Positions 22,742 to 32,633 are shown, counted from the stretch's first letter. The stretch: 64,000 bases of DNA from Methylibium sp965279545 (GCF_965279545.1 NZ_OZ257250.1:3596001-3660000), one strand, 5' to 3'. Notes: generated by a model from the letters alone, not told the origin. Numbers and translations: made by a program.

Positions 22742-24988
22742 TCACGCCTGTGGCTGCCAATCGACGAGCCGGCGTTGTAACGTGTCGAGCACGCCCTGCC
22801 AGTTCTCGGCCTCGGGTTGGCGGTAGATGCGCGAACTGGGGTACCAGGGCAATATCTTTGAATGCATGCCGTAGCGCCACTCGGGGATCTTCGGCGCCAT
22901 GATCCAGACGGGCCGCGCCAGCGCGCCAGCGTAATGCACGGTGGTGTTGCAAACGGTGATCACGAGATCCAGCGCTGTGATCAGGGCTGCGAAGTCGTCC
23001 AGCACCTTGATCGACTCGGGCCAATAGTGCAGGGTTATCCCGGCGGCCCGGGCTTTCGCCAGGTCTGCGCTGACATCACCGTATTGCAGACAGACCCAAT
23101 TGGCCGCACGCGCGCGGGTGAGGGGCGCGAGCTGCCCGATATCCATCGTGCGCACCACGCGTCGCGTCGCCTCGCTTCCACCGCGCCAGGACAGACCGAT
23201 GTGCGGCCCCGGCCCGAGTTCGGCCAGTTTGCCGCGCCAGTACGCCACGCGCTCGGGGTCGGCCCGCAAGTAACCGCTGTGCGCTGGGAAGTCCGCATGG
23301 CTGCGCCTGAAGCGCCGAGGCAGATCGCCCATTGGCAAGAAGCAATCCACCACCCCTAGCCCGGTGACCCAGTCGAATCCGGCGTCCTGGCCTGTCGACA
23401 CGATCTCGCATTGGGGGAAGGAGCGCACCACGGTGGGTGCAACGCGGTCGATGACTTCGACGATCACACGCTTCGGCTTCAGCGCCAGCAGGTCTGGCAG
23501 GCAGGAGGCGAACATCACTTGGTCGCCCAGACCCTGCTCGGCCATCAGCAAGATGGTCTTGCCCTCCAGGGATTCGCCCTGCCACAGCGGGAACGGCAGC
23601 ATGCGCAGGTGCTTGCTCGAACTGAGCGTGCGAAATGCATAGTCGTCCCAGCCTTCGGCATAGCGCTCGTGCAGCAAGTGGATGGTCGCCCGCGGCCAGC
23701 GCCGCAGCGGCTCTTGTGGCTGTTCGGTGATCGCGCGGTCGAGGATGGGCAGGGCCTCATCGTGGCGACCAGTCTGCGTGAGGGCGTAGACGCGCAGCGA
23801 CAGCAGCTCCTCCTCGGTGCCAGGCTGCTCCTGCAGCATTTCGTTCATAAGCTCGAGGGCCCGCTCGTACTTGCAGCGTGCGGTCAGGCTCGCAATCAGC
23901 CGCCCTTTGTTGTTCAGGCTGGGATCGAGTTCGTAGACGCGGTCGACCAACGCGCCCGCGTCGATGTAGCGGTCCTGCTCTTCACGGATGTCGGCCATGG
24001 CCAGTAACACTGCGACATCGTCGGGAAATCGCTCCAGCGCTGCCTCCACCAGCGGCTTGGCTTGCTTGAATTCACGCTCCTTGACCAGGGCTTGTCCCAA
24101 CGCGGACACGACGTTCCAGTCTTCGGGATGGTGTGCCGTGAAAGCCCGCAGTGCGTCGATGCCGCTCTGCGCGTCCCCTTGGTCGCGGTACAGACGGAAC
24201 AACTCGATCGCTAGCGAGCCATCGTCTGGATGTTCGAGGCTGATGCGTTCGAGCGCATCGGCCGCCTTCAAGAGTTCGCCCTGCTCGCGAAGGGCGCGGA
24301 CCCCTGTAAGCCGCTCGTCGAGCGCGTCCGCTGCCTCGACTTCGTCGCCGGGTTGATTGGTCCCTGAGGCAGCGTGCTCGGCGGCATCTTCCTCCAGCAA
24401 CTCCAGGTTACTGCGCGCGCTCATGAAGTTCGGGTCGAGTTCGAGCGCACGGCGGAAGGCCGCGCGCGCGCCGATGACGTCTCGCCGCGCACGCGAAGCG
24501 ATGCCAAGGTTGTTCCATGAGGCCTTGTCATGCGGATCGAGCCGCGTGGCACGTTCCAACTCTGCAGTGGCCAGCACATGGCTGCCACGACGCACATGGC
24601 ACAGGCCGAGCTGGGCGCTGAAGCAGGCTTCGGTGCCGTTGTTCGCCGCAAACTGTGCGTGCCTCACGGCCAGATCGTCCTTGCCCTGTTCCGCCATCAC
24701 CAGGGACAGGCCATAGTGCGCGTCGGGCAGCCCAGGTGCCTGTGCCAGTACCTCGCGGAACAGGGCCTCGGCCTCGGCGTCCCGTCGTTCGTGGAAGGCG
24801 ACCTCGCCCTTGAGGCACAGTGCGATCAGCTCGCGCTGAGGCGTCGTTTCGAGCAGCGTGTCGACAGCCGCCGCCGCCGCCGCAATCTGACCCCGCGCGA
24901 TCAGTTCGCGGACCCCGGCCGGTGCCCAGCGCCGCCGGGCACTTGGGCCACGCTTCAGGCTGCGCAGCACACTTCCGATCAATCCCAT
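22742..24988 (-). CDS. TPR protein with GT9-like glycosyltransferase domain
   Basis: 748 residues. Residues about 25-440 are repeated TPR helices (EALFREVLAQAPGLPDAHYG and ATRLDPHDKASWNNLG). A C-terminal GT-B fold follows: LLMAEQGLGDQVMFASCLPD near residue 480, IGLSWRGGSEATRR, and the nucleotide-sugar-binding TVCNTTVHYAGALARPVWI. This architecture is common in pilin- and flagellin-glycosylation regions. It has no membrane segment. It ends 39 bp before the palindrome of pilin gene 3, on the same strand. Donor and acceptor unknown. Confidence 0.8.
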   Translation of the reverse strand: MGLIGSVLRSLKRGPSARRRWAPAGVRELIARGQIAAAAAAVDTLLETTPQRELIALCLKGEVAFHERRDAEAEALFREVLAQAPGLPDAHYGLSLVMAEQGKDDLAVRHAQFAANNGTEACFSAQLGLCHVRRGSHVLATAELERATRLDPHDKASWNNLGIASRARRDVIGARAAFRRALELDPNFMSARSNLELLEEDAAEHAASGTNQPGDEVEAADALDERLTGVRALREQGELLKAADALERISLEHPDDGSLAIELFRLYRDQGDAQSGIDALRAFTAHHPEDWNVVSALGQALVKEREFKQAKPLVEAALERFPDDVAVLLAMADIREEQDRYIDAGALVDRVYELDPSLNNKGRLIASLTARCKYERALELMNEMLQEQPGTEEELLSLRVYALTQTGRHDEALPILDRAITEQPQEPLRRWPRATIHLLHERYAEGWDDYAFRTLSSSKHLRMLPFPLWQGESLEGKTILLMAEQGLGDQVMFASCLPDLLALKPKRVIVEVIDRVAPTVVRSFPQCEIVSTGQDAGFDWVTGLGVVDCFLPMGDLPRRFRRSHADFPAHSGYLRADPERVAYWRGKLAELGPGPHIGLSWRGGSEATRRVVRTMDIGQLAPLTRARAANWVCLQYGDVSADLAKARAAGITLHYWPESIKVLDDFAALITALDLVITVCNTTVHYAGALARPVWIMAPKIPEWRYGMHSKILPWYPSSRIYRQPEAENWQGVLDTLQRRLVDWQPQA

Positions 24989-25191
24989 GCGTCTCCTCGC
25001 CTCTCACACTGCGCGGCAATCCACGCTGCGCGTGCAGCATAGCGGCTCGCCACAGCTCGCTGGCTGGCGATTGCGCGCCAAACTACCGCTCGCGCCGGCC
25101 TGTCGGCGTGCTGAAGCCGGGTCGATCACGGCAGCCGCCGCATCGCGTCTAATCCGACGCGACGCTGCTGTTCCCAGTTCCCATCCTCTCT

Positions 25192-26937
25192 ATGAAGCCC
25201 ACGGTTCCTGCTCCGCCGACTCTCGGTTCAACTCTGTGCGCCTTGCTGGCCGTGTGCCTGCCGCTACTGCTGGCCCGAGCGGCGGTGCCGGACTCGGTGT
25301 TCTACAACCAGGCGGTGGCGGTGTTCGGCTGGGGTTTGTGGCTGCTGTCGGAAATTGTTGCGGTTCGTGCCGGCCGTGGGCTGTGGCTCGGCGAACGGTC
25401 CTCGCTGTTGGCTGCTGCGTCGGCACTCACACTGTGCGAAGCCTGTGCCGCGCTGCAGTTAGGCCGTGGCCAGGGCGCCGCAGCGCTGGAGTTCGGTGCT
25501 TGCCTCGCTGTCCTTGCCGCGACGTTCCGCAACGGCGTGGGCACCGTGTCAAGCTTGGCTTGGAGTTGGCTGATCGCCGGGCTCGCGTGCGTGGTCGTGG
25601 CACTGGTGCAGTATTTCGCGCCGTCGCTGGCCGACGGCTGGCTCGTGGCGGCCACGGGTGCGGCCGGCCGCGCCATCGGCAACATGCGCCAACCCAACCA
25701 TTTGGCCACCGCGCTGTTGTGCGCGATGGTCATGACCGCTTGGCTGTGGCAGGCCGGTCGCCTGCGCGCGCCGTGGGCCGCCGCGTCGCTCTTCGCGATG
25801 GTGCTGGCGGTGGCGCTGAGCGCCTCGCGCACCGGCGCGCTGTCGCTCGGCGTGCTGCTGCTGTGGGCGGTGGTCGACCGCTCGCTGCCGCGCGCCGCGC
25901 GCTGGGCGCTCGCGCTGACGCCGCTGGTCTACCTCGTCTGCTGGGCCGGTCTGGCGGAGTACGCCGAATGGCAGCACGCACACTTCTATGCGGTCGAGCG
26001 GCTGCAGTCGCACAGTGACATCAGCAGCTCGCGCTTCGCCATCTGGTGCAATGCGCTGGTGCTGGTGGCGCAGAACCCATGGACGGGCGTGGGCTGGGGC
26101 AACTTCAATTTCGCATGGACCTTCACGCCCTTTCCGGACCGGCCGGTCGCCTTCTTCGACCACACGCACAACCTGCCGCTGCAACTGGCGGTCGAGATCG
26201 GCCTGCCGGCCACGGCTTTGGTGCTGGGCCTGTTCGGCTGGGCGCTGTGGCGCGCGCGTGGCGCCTGGCGGGCGGCGGGCGAACAGCCGGGCCATCCGGC
26301 GCGCGCGGCCTTCGTGATGCTGGCGGTGCTGGGTGTGCACAGCCTGCTCGAATACCCGCTGTGGTACGCCTACTTCCTGCTGCCGGCGGCCTGGGCGCTG
26401 GGCGTGTTTCTCGGGTCGGCGCCGGCGGGCGGGCCGGCCGCTCCCCTCGCCGCCCCACCGAGCCGGGCCGCCGCTGTGGCGCGATGGTCGGCCCGCCTTT
26501 TGCGCGGCGCCGGTGCCCTGATGATCGTCGGTGCCGCCTATGCCGCCTGGGACCATCACCGTGTCGAGGTCATCTTCGCGCCGCCGGCCGGCGCCAGCCC
26601 GCTGGCGCAGCGCATCGCCGAGGGTCGCGAGAGCCTGCTGTTCGGCCACCACGCCGACTATGCCGCCGTGACCAACGAGCCCAAAGACCAGACCCTCGCC
26701 AGCTTTCGCCGGCCGCTGCACCAGCTGGTCGACGTGCGCTTGCTGATCGCCTACATCGAGGCCTTGCGAGTCAACGGACGCCAGGCCGAAGCGCTGTACG
26801 CGGCTCAGCGCCTGCGCGAGTTCCGGCGCGAGGACGCGCAAGAGTATTTCAAGGACTGCACGGCGGACAACCCGGCGCCGCCGTTCCAATGCGAGGCCGC
26901 GCCGGTGGCGCTGACATGGCGCGATCTGGAGCCCTGA
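25192..26937 (+). CDS. O-antigen ligase/O-oligosaccharyltransferase family membrane protein (PglL/TfpO-like)
   Basis: 581 residues with ten or more hydrophobic segments in the first 430, then a membrane helix near 440 and a soluble C-terminal part. The family signature GNMRQPNHLATALL (about 163-176) is typical of pilin glycosylation ligases; ALSASRTGALSLG and the large-loop DHTHNLPLQLAVEIGLPAT fit the Wzy_C fold. Such enzymes transfer a lipid-linked glycan to protein in the periplasm, here plausibly to the neighbouring pilins. WaaL O-antigen ligase is the alternative; the pilin context favours PglL. Confidence 0.87.
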   Translation: MKPTVPAPPTLGSTLCALLAVCLPLLLARAAVPDSVFYNQAVAVFGWGLWLLSEIVAVRAGRGLWLGERSSLLAAASALTLCEACAALQLGRGQGAAALEFGACLAVLAATFRNGVGTVSSLAWSWLIAGLACVVVALVQYFAPSLADGWLVAATGAAGRAIGNMRQPNHLATALLCAMVMTAWLWQAGRLRAPWAAASLFAMVLAVALSASRTGALSLGVLLLWAVVDRSLPRAARWALALTPLVYLVCWAGLAEYAEWQHAHFYAVERLQSHSDISSSRFAIWCNALVLVAQNPWTGVGWGNFNFAWTFTPFPDRPVAFFDHTHNLPLQLAVEIGLPATALVLGLFGWALWRARGAWRAAGEQPGHPARAAFVMLAVLGVHSLLEYPLWYAYFLLPAAWALGVFLGSAPAGGPAAPLAAPPSRAAAVARWSARLLRGAGALMIVGAAYAAWDHHRVEVIFAPPAGASPLAQRIAEGRESLLFGHHADYAAVTNEPKDQTLASFRRPLHQLVDVRLLIAYIEALRVNGRQAEALYAAQRLREFRREDAQEYFKDCTADNPAPPFQCEAAPVALTWRDLEP

Positions 26938-26969
26938 GCGGCGTGAACCGGCGTCTCAGGCGGCTGGGT

Positions 26970-27485
26970 TCACGTCGCGGTGTCAGCGATGAACGAGCCC
27001 GACTTCCCGCCATGCTTCTCGAGCAACCGCACGCCCTCGATCACCATGCCGCGGTCGATGGCCTTGCACATGTCGTAGATGGTCAGCAGGCCGATCTGCA
27101 CCGCGGTCAGTGCTTCCATCTCCACGCCGGTGGCCCCCAGCGTCTCGGCTGTCACGCGGCAGGCAATGCGCGAGCCGGCAGCGTCGATCTCGAACGCGGC
27201 CGCCACGCGCGTCAGCGGCAGCGGGTGGCACAGCGGTATCAGTTCGGCCGTGCGCTTGGCGGCCTGGATGGCGGCGATGCGCGCAATGCCGATCACGTCG
27301 CCCTTCTTGGCGCTGCCCTGGGCGATGACTTGCAGCGTGGCCGCTTGCATGCGGATCCAGCCCTCGGCCACCGCCACCCGGTGTGTCGCCGCCTTGGCGG
27401 ACACGTCGACCATGTGGGCCTGGCCTTGCGCGTCGAAGTGGGTGAGCCCGTCGGACGGCGAAGATGACTTGGGGGTGACGCTCAT
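26970..27485 (-). CDS. moaC: Cyclic pyranopterin monophosphate synthase
   Basis: 171 residues from the ATG at 27485; an upstream in-frame ATG at 27554 would add 23 atypical residues. Family motifs are complete: HMVDVSAKAATHRVAVAEG, KKGDVIGIARIAAIQAAK, ELIPLCHPLPLT, GVEMEALTAVQIGLLTIYDM and CKAIDRGMVI with the catalytic Asp. It acts with MoaA in the first step of molybdenum cofactor synthesis. No other moa gene is near. Start lies opposite the TfpZ-like gene. Confidence 0.96.
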   Translation of the reverse strand: MSVTPKSSSPSDGLTHFDAQGQAHMVDVSAKAATHRVAVAEGWIRMQAATLQVIAQGSAKKGDVIGIARIAAIQAAKRTAELIPLCHPLPLTRVAAAFEIDAAGSRIACRVTAETLGATGVEMEALTAVQIGLLTIYDMCKAIDRGMVIEGVRLLEKHGGKSGSFIADTAT

Positions 27486-27569
27486 GGCTGCAGCAACAAT
27501 GGGAAACAAGGCTGCGGCATCATAGACGCACGCTTTGCTGAACTGCGCCGCCATGCCGATGTCACAGTC

Positions 27570-28412
27570 ATGGCCCGCCGCCGATCCGCCCCGATGGAAC
27601 AGACCCTCCCCGCCACCCCACCCGACCCCGCCTCACCGCCGCCCGCGCCGGCACGGGGCTTCGCGCTCGGCCCCCGGCTGCGCGCCGCCGGCATCCACCT
27701 TGGCTTGAGCGCGCTGGTCGCGGCGCTGGCCGCGGCACTGGTGTTCGGGCTCTGGTACCCGACGCCGTTCCGCGAGATCTCGGGCGGACGCGAGTTGTTC
27801 TTCCTCGTCGTTTCGGTCGACGTCGTGCTGGGCCCGCTGATCACCTTCGCGGTGTTCGACCGGCGCAAGCCCTGGCGCGAACTGCGGCGTGACTTGGCCG
27901 TCGTGGCGCTGCTGCAGCTGGGTGGTTTGCTGTACGGCCTGCACACCGTCTACGAGGCGCGGCCGGTCGTGCTGGCGCTGGAGAAGAATCGCCTGCGCGT
28001 CGTCCGCGCGATCGATCTGGACGCCGCCGATCTCGCGAAAGCGCCGGCCGAATGGCAGCGACTGCCACTGTGGGGCGTGCAGATCGTGACCACGCGGGCG
28101 CCGCGTGCCGATGAGAAGCTGGAGGCGATCGATCGCGCCTTGCAGGGCGAAGACGTGGGCAAGCGCCCGGAATTCTGGCAGCCGGCATCCGAGGCGAAAG
28201 CCGCCTTGCTCCAGGGCGCCAAACCGCTGTCCGAACTGCAGAAGCATCACACCGCACGCTTGGCCGAACTGCAGCAGTACGTGGACGCGACGGGCCGCAG
28301 TGCCGAGCGCCTGAAATACCTGCCGGTGCTGGCGCGCCGGACCGATTGGGTGGCGTTGTTCGACGCGGACAGCGGTGGGCTGGTGGGTTATGCCCCATTC
28401 GATGGCTTCTAG
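27570..28412 (+). CDS. TfpX/TfpZ-family type IV pilin accessory protein
   Basis: 280 residues. Three hydrophobic segments (about 31-54, 69-90 and 104-125) precede a periplasmic part. FGLWYPTPFREISGGRELF and VSVDVVLGPLITFAVFD are the signature of TfpX/TfpZ proteins, which sit beside pilin genes in Pseudomonas and help stabilise or assemble pilin. An internal ATG at 27594 is an alternative start. Its stop overlaps the start of the M48 protease gene by 11 bp, so the two are probably cotranscribed. Confidence 0.8.
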   Translation: MARRRSAPMEQTLPATPPDPASPPPAPARGFALGPRLRAAGIHLGLSALVAALAAALVFGLWYPTPFREISGGRELFFLVVSVDVVLGPLITFAVFDRRKPWRELRRDLAVVALLQLGGLLYGLHTVYEARPVVLALEKNRLRVVRAIDLDAADLAKAPAEWQRLPLWGVQIVTTRAPRADEKLEAIDRALQGEDVGKRPEFWQPASEAKAALLQGAKPLSELQKHHTARLAELQQYVDATGRSAERLKYLPVLARRTDWVALFDADSGGLVGYAPFDGF

Positions 28413-29982
28413 CCGCTGGCGCCCGTCCCGCGCGTTGTCGCTGGCGCTGAGTCTCGCGCTGGCAGCGCAGAGCCTCGCGCCGGCGGCACTGGCGCAGGGG
28501 AATCCCGGCTCCCGCAACAACCTGCCCGCCCTCGGCGACAGCGCGTCCGACGACATCTCGGTGGCCAACGAGCGGCGCATCGGCGACCGCATCATGCGCG
28601 ACATCCGGCGCGACGCGGACTACCTCGACGACCCGGTGTTGCTCGAGTACATGCAGACGATGTGGGCCGCGCTGCTCCTGTCGTCGCGCGAGCACGGCAA
28701 CATTCCCGTCGAGCTCGACGAGCGTTTCGCGTGGGAGATGTTCCTCGTGCGCGACCGCACGGTGAACGCGTTCGCGCTGCCGGGGGGCTATGTCGGTGTG
28801 CACCTGGGGCTGATCGCCATCACGGCAACGCCCGACGAGCTGGCGTCGGTGCTGGCGCACGAGCTGTCGCACGTGACGCAGCGCCACATCGCGCGCAGCG
28901 TGGGTGCCAGCAAGACCACCTCGATGATCGGCATTGCCGGGCTGATCCTCGGCATCATCGCGGCGAGCCGCAGCCCCGAGGCGGCGAATGCCCTGATCAC
29001 CGGCGGCCAGGCCGTGGCGGTGCAGGGGCAGCTGAACTATTCGCGCGAAGCCGAGCGCGAAGCCGACCGCGTGGGCTTCAACGTGCTCACCGGCGCCGGC
29101 TACTCGCCGGCCGGCATGCCCGCGATGTTCGAGAAGCTGTTGCAGGCCTCGCGCCTCAACGACAACCAGAACTACCCCTACCTGCGCAGCCACCCGCTGA
29201 CCACCGAGCGCATCGGCGAGGCACGCTCACGCCTCGGCGTGTCGGCCGCCGCGCTGCCGCCGCGGCCGCTGCTGCACGTCCTGATGCAGGCGCGCGCGCG
29301 CGTGCTGATGGACCCGCGCGATGCCGCGCTGCAGCGCGTGCAGGACTTCGACAGCGAGCGCGCCCTCGCCGCCGCCACGCCGGCCGACAGGCTCGGCGCG
29401 CTGTACGGCAGCGCGCTGGCCTCGGTGCTGCGGCGCGACTTCGCGCGCGCCGATGCCGCGCTGGCGGCCGCACGGCCACTGGCCGAAGCCGACCGGGACG
29501 CCTCGAATGCCGTGGCGCAGCTCACACTGCAAGGCCTGCTGGTGCGCGGCGACGTGGTGCGCGCCAGCGCCCTGCTCGACACGCTGCTGGCCGCGCCGGG
29601 CGGCCAGCAGTCACGCACGCTGCTGCTGGCGCAGGCCCAGCGCGCGCTGCTGCCCGGCAGCGCAGCCGATGCGCAGCGCGCCGCGGTCGAGCGCCTGCAG
29701 ACCTGGGTGGCGGTGCACCGCCAGGACGCGCTGGCCTGGAGCAGTGCCGCGCAACTGTGGGAACGCCAGGGTCAGCGGCTGCGCGCGGTGCGCGCCGAAG
29801 CCGAATCCCGCGCCGCACTCGGCGACGTGCAGGGGGCGGTGGAGCGGCTGCGCGCCGCGCAGAAGCTCGCGCGCACGGCGACCGGCAGTGACTTCATCGA
29901 AGCCTCGGTGCTCGAAGCGCGGCTGCGCGAACTCGACCTGCAGCGCCGGCAGATCATTGCCGAGGAGCGCGGTGAGCTCTAG
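28402..29982 (+). CDS. bepA: M48-family periplasmic metalloprotease with TPR tail (BepA-like)
   Basis: 526 residues from the ATG at 28402, chosen because it begins a good signal peptide (SRALSLALSLALAAQSLAPA, cleavage near ALAQ). The zinc site is VLAHELSHVTQRH (His153, Glu154, His157) with the third ligand region REAEREADRVGFNVL near residue 215. The second half is alanine-rich TPR-like helices, as in BepA/YfgC, which monitors outer-membrane protein and LptD assembly. It overlaps the preceding gene and is followed after 36 bp by the TPR-OGT gene. Confidence 0.9.
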   Translation: MASSRWRPSRALSLALSLALAAQSLAPAALAQGNPGSRNNLPALGDSASDDISVANERRIGDRIMRDIRRDADYLDDPVLLEYMQTMWAALLLSSREHGNIPVELDERFAWEMFLVRDRTVNAFALPGGYVGVHLGLIAITATPDELASVLAHELSHVTQRHIARSVGASKTTSMIGIAGLILGIIAASRSPEAANALITGGQAVAVQGQLNYSREAEREADRVGFNVLTGAGYSPAGMPAMFEKLLQASRLNDNQNYPYLRSHPLTTERIGEARSRLGVSAAALPPRPLLHVLMQARARVLMDPRDAALQRVQDFDSERALAAATPADRLGALYGSALASVLRRDFARADAALAAARPLAEADRDASNAVAQLTLQGLLVRGDVVRASALLDTLLAAPGGQQSRTLLLAQAQRALLPGSAADAQRAAVERLQTWVAVHRQDALAWSSAAQLWERQGQRLRAVRAEAESRAALGDVQGAVERLRAAQKLARTATGSDFIEASVLEARLRELDLQRRQIIAEERGEL

Positions 29983-30018
29983 TGCTCGGCCGGGCGAGCC
30001 GAGCGTGCTGGCACGCCG

Positions 30019-32088
30019 ATGACCGATCGGGCCGCGCTTTTCTGGGCTGCGGGTGTCGCCAGCACGGCGATCCTCTTGGCGCTGCTTCGCACCTTGGCGA
30101 CGGGTTCGCAGGTGAGGCGCTTGGCCCAGGAGGGCAAGCGACAACTCGCGAACAGCGAGCCTCAGGGCGCGCTCGAGAGCTTCGACCGTGCCTTGGTGCT
30201 CGAGCCGGGCAGGTTCGCTCTGAACTTCGAGCGAGGCCTTGCGCTGCTGAGCTTGAAGCGGTTCGAAGAGGCTCTGTTCAGCTTCGACCGTGTGCTGGAA
30301 CGAGAGCCGAATCATGGCGAGGCGCACTACCGACGCGGCAATGCACTGTTGCAGCTCGGTCGGGCTGCCGAGGCACTGGCGTGCTACGAGTGTGCGTTGC
30401 GGCTGAAGCCGGATTTTGTCGATGCTCTCTACAACCAGGGGCTGGCGCTCCAGGGCCTCAAACGCACGAAGGAAGCGGTCGCCAGCTACGACCGCGTGCT
30501 CGAGATCAACCCGGACGATGCCGAGGCGCTGAACAACCGTGGCAACGCATGGTCGGACCTGAGGCGACCCGAGCGCGCACTGGCCAGCTACAACCGCGCC
30601 GTCGAGTTGCGCCCCGATCTTGCGGACGGGCTGCACAACCAGGGCGTTGCCCTGCAGGACTTGAAGCGGCCGGCGGACGCGGTCCGCTCGTTCGAGAGGC
30701 TGGTCGCTCTGGCGCCCGACTACCCGTTCGCGAAGGGCAAGTTGCTCCACGCGAAGATGCTGAGCTGCGACTGGCGCGGGCTGGCCGCACTCCGGGACGT
30801 CGTCGACGCCGACGTGCGCCACGGCAAGAAGGCGATCGAGCCCTTCGGTTACCTGAGCCTTGCGCGTTCTGCTGACGACCTGCGGCGCTGCGCCGAAACC
30901 TACAGTGCGGACTACCGGCCAACGAGACCCGTCTCGTTACCACCCACCGCACCGGTGACGGACGGCAGGATCCGGATTGGCTACCTCTCCGGCGAATTCC
31001 GCCACCAGGCGACATCACTGCTGATGGCACAGTTCTTCGAGCTCAGCGACCGCAATCGCTTCCGGCAGTTCGCTTTCGACAACGGTTTCGACGACGGCAG
31101 CGCGATCCGCCGGCGACTCTCGGCCGTGTTCGACGAGATCGTCGATATCTCCCGCCTGACGGACGCCGATGCCGCGGTAGCGATCCGACGCCGCGGGGTC
31201 GACATCCTCGTCGATCTCAGCGGGTACTTTGGCTTTGCCCGGCCTGGCGTGCTGGCTCTCAGGCCGGCACCGATCCAGGTCAACTACCTGGGCTTTCCCG
31301 GAACGCTTGGCAGCCCCTGGGTGGACTACCTGCTTGCGGACGTGCATGTCGTCCCGCCGGAGCACCGAACGCAGCACACGGAGCAGGTCGTCTATCTGCC
31401 GGATTCCTACCAGGCCAACGACACGACGCGAACCGTTCCGAATATCGTGCGGAGCCGCGCCGATCTTGGCTTGCCCGAACAGGGCTTCGTTTTCTGCTGC
31501 TTCAACAACAGTTTCAAGATCACGCCCGACGTCTTCGATGTCTGGATGCGGCTCTTGGGTGCGGTGGATGGCAGCGTGCTGTGGCTGCTGGAGGACAACG
31601 CTGCGGCCGTCGAGAACCTCCGGCGCGAGGCGCAGCATCGCGCCATGGATCCTCACCGGATCGTCTTCGCCGGAAGGCTGCCGCTGGAGCAGCACCTCGC
31701 CCGACACGAGCAGGCCGATCTGTTCCTGGACACGCTACCCTGCAATGCACACACGACCGCAAGCGACGCGCTATGGGCCGGCCTGCCGGTGCTGACGTGC
31801 ATGGGCCCCACTTTCCCGGGCCGCGTGGCAGGCAGCCTGCTGCATGCGCTGGGCTTGCCTGAGCTGGTGACATACAGCCTGGAGGCCTACGAGGCCCAAG
31901 CGCTGGCGCTGGTGCGGTCGCCGGATGCACTGCAGGGCCTCAGGGTCCGGTTGGCAGAGCACCGCAGGACGCACGCCCCGTTCGATACCCCGCGGCTCAC
32001 ACGCCATATTGAAACCGCATACGAAACCATGTGGGTCAGGCACCGACGTGGTGAGGCCCCGCAGGGTTTCTCCGTGCCACCGAGCTGA
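30019..32088 (+). CDS. TPR O-GlcNAc transferase of the SPINDLY/GT41 family
   Basis: 689 residues. One N-terminal membrane helix (about 9-27) precedes six or so canonical TPRs (34-250), such as ALYNQGLALQGLKRTKEAVA and ALNNRGNAWSDLRRPERALA. The GT41 domain starts near 310: RIGYLSGEFRHQATSLLM, VDILVDLSGYFGFARPGVL, APIQVNYLGFPGTLGSPWVDY, FVFCCFNNSFKITPDVFDVW and the UDP-binding TASDALWAGLPVLTCMG. It should add a GlcNAc-type sugar to protein Ser/Thr. The pilin locus nearby suggests a surface-protein substrate, but the domain is cytoplasmic by topology. Confidence 0.9.
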   Translation: MTDRAALFWAAGVASTAILLALLRTLATGSQVRRLAQEGKRQLANSEPQGALESFDRALVLEPGRFALNFERGLALLSLKRFEEALFSFDRVLEREPNHGEAHYRRGNALLQLGRAAEALACYECALRLKPDFVDALYNQGLALQGLKRTKEAVASYDRVLEINPDDAEALNNRGNAWSDLRRPERALASYNRAVELRPDLADGLHNQGVALQDLKRPADAVRSFERLVALAPDYPFAKGKLLHAKMLSCDWRGLAALRDVVDADVRHGKKAIEPFGYLSLARSADDLRRCAETYSADYRPTRPVSLPPTAPVTDGRIRIGYLSGEFRHQATSLLMAQFFELSDRNRFRQFAFDNGFDDGSAIRRRLSAVFDEIVDISRLTDADAAVAIRRRGVDILVDLSGYFGFARPGVLALRPAPIQVNYLGFPGTLGSPWVDYLLADVHVVPPEHRTQHTEQVVYLPDSYQANDTTRTVPNIVRSRADLGLPEQGFVFCCFNNSFKITPDVFDVWMRLLGAVDGSVLWLLEDNAAAVENLRREAQHRAMDPHRIVFAGRLPLEQHLARHEQADLFLDTLPCNAHTTASDALWAGLPVLTCMGPTFPGRVAGSLLHALGLPELVTYSLEAYEAQALALVRSPDALQGLRVRLAEHRRTHAPFDTPRLTRHIETAYETMWVRHRRGEAPQGFSVPPS

Positions 32089-32140
32089 ACCAGTTCGGCC
32101 TTGGCTTTGCGATTGAGCCCGGTCGATCCGGGCTGCGCCA

Positions 32141-32497
32141 TCAGTCGGACCGACTGAACAGCCGCTCCAGCGCCGCATCGATCACCAACCCGCACACGCT
32201 GTAGATCAGCGAGCCGATCAGCGCGGCGCCGAAGCCGCGCACGCTGAAGCCGTCGAGCACGCTTGCGGCGAAATAGAACATCAGCGCGTTGATCACGAAC
32301 AGGAACAGCCCCAGCGTCAGCAGCGTGACCGGCAAGGTCAGCAGCACCAGCAACGGGCGCAGCACGGCGTTGAACAGGCCGAGCACGAAGGCCGCGATCA
32401 TCGCGGCGCCGAAGCTCTGCACCACGACGCCGGGATAGAGGTGAGCCACCAGCAGCAGCGCCGCCGCGAGCAGCAGCCATCGGGCGAGGATCTTCAT
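32141..32497 (-). CDS. Phage-holin-like four-helix membrane protein (PF04020 type)
   Basis: 118 residues from the ATG at 32497; a longer in-frame reading to 32599 passes through a terminator and is rejected. Four membrane helices in close succession: WLLLAAALLLVAHLYPGVVV, AAMIAAFVLGLFNAVLRP, LLTLPVTLLTLGLFLFVINA and the last near LIGSLIYSVCGL. LFNAVLRPLLVLLTLPVTLL with NALMFY is the hallmark of the widespread YvlD/holin-like family. Function is not known. It stands alone after the TPR-OGT gene on the opposite strand. Confidence 0.85.
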   Translation of the reverse strand: MKILARWLLLAAALLLVAHLYPGVVVQSFGAAMIAAFVLGLFNAVLRPLLVLLTLPVTLLTLGLFLFVINALMFYFAASVLDGFSVRGFGAALIGSLIYSVCGLVIDAALERLFSRSD

Positions 32498-32583
32498 GGC
32501 GTGCAGGATACACGGCGAGCCGCCGTGCAGACAGGCCCCGTGCGCCCGGTGCGAGCGCGGCTTCCTGCCCGCGGTGCGGCAAG

Positions 32584-32608
32584 AAAAAAGGGCGGCCACC
32601 GGCCGCCC
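32584..32608 (-). terminator. Intrinsic terminator after ohr
   Basis: 8-bp perfect stem (32590-32597 with 32601-32608, arm GGGCGGCC) and 3-nt loop, followed on the minus strand by TTTTTT. It lies 25 bp past the ohr stop. Confidence 0.93.
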
Positions 32609-32633
32609 CTCGTGGCGCGGTCGCGGTCTGCTG

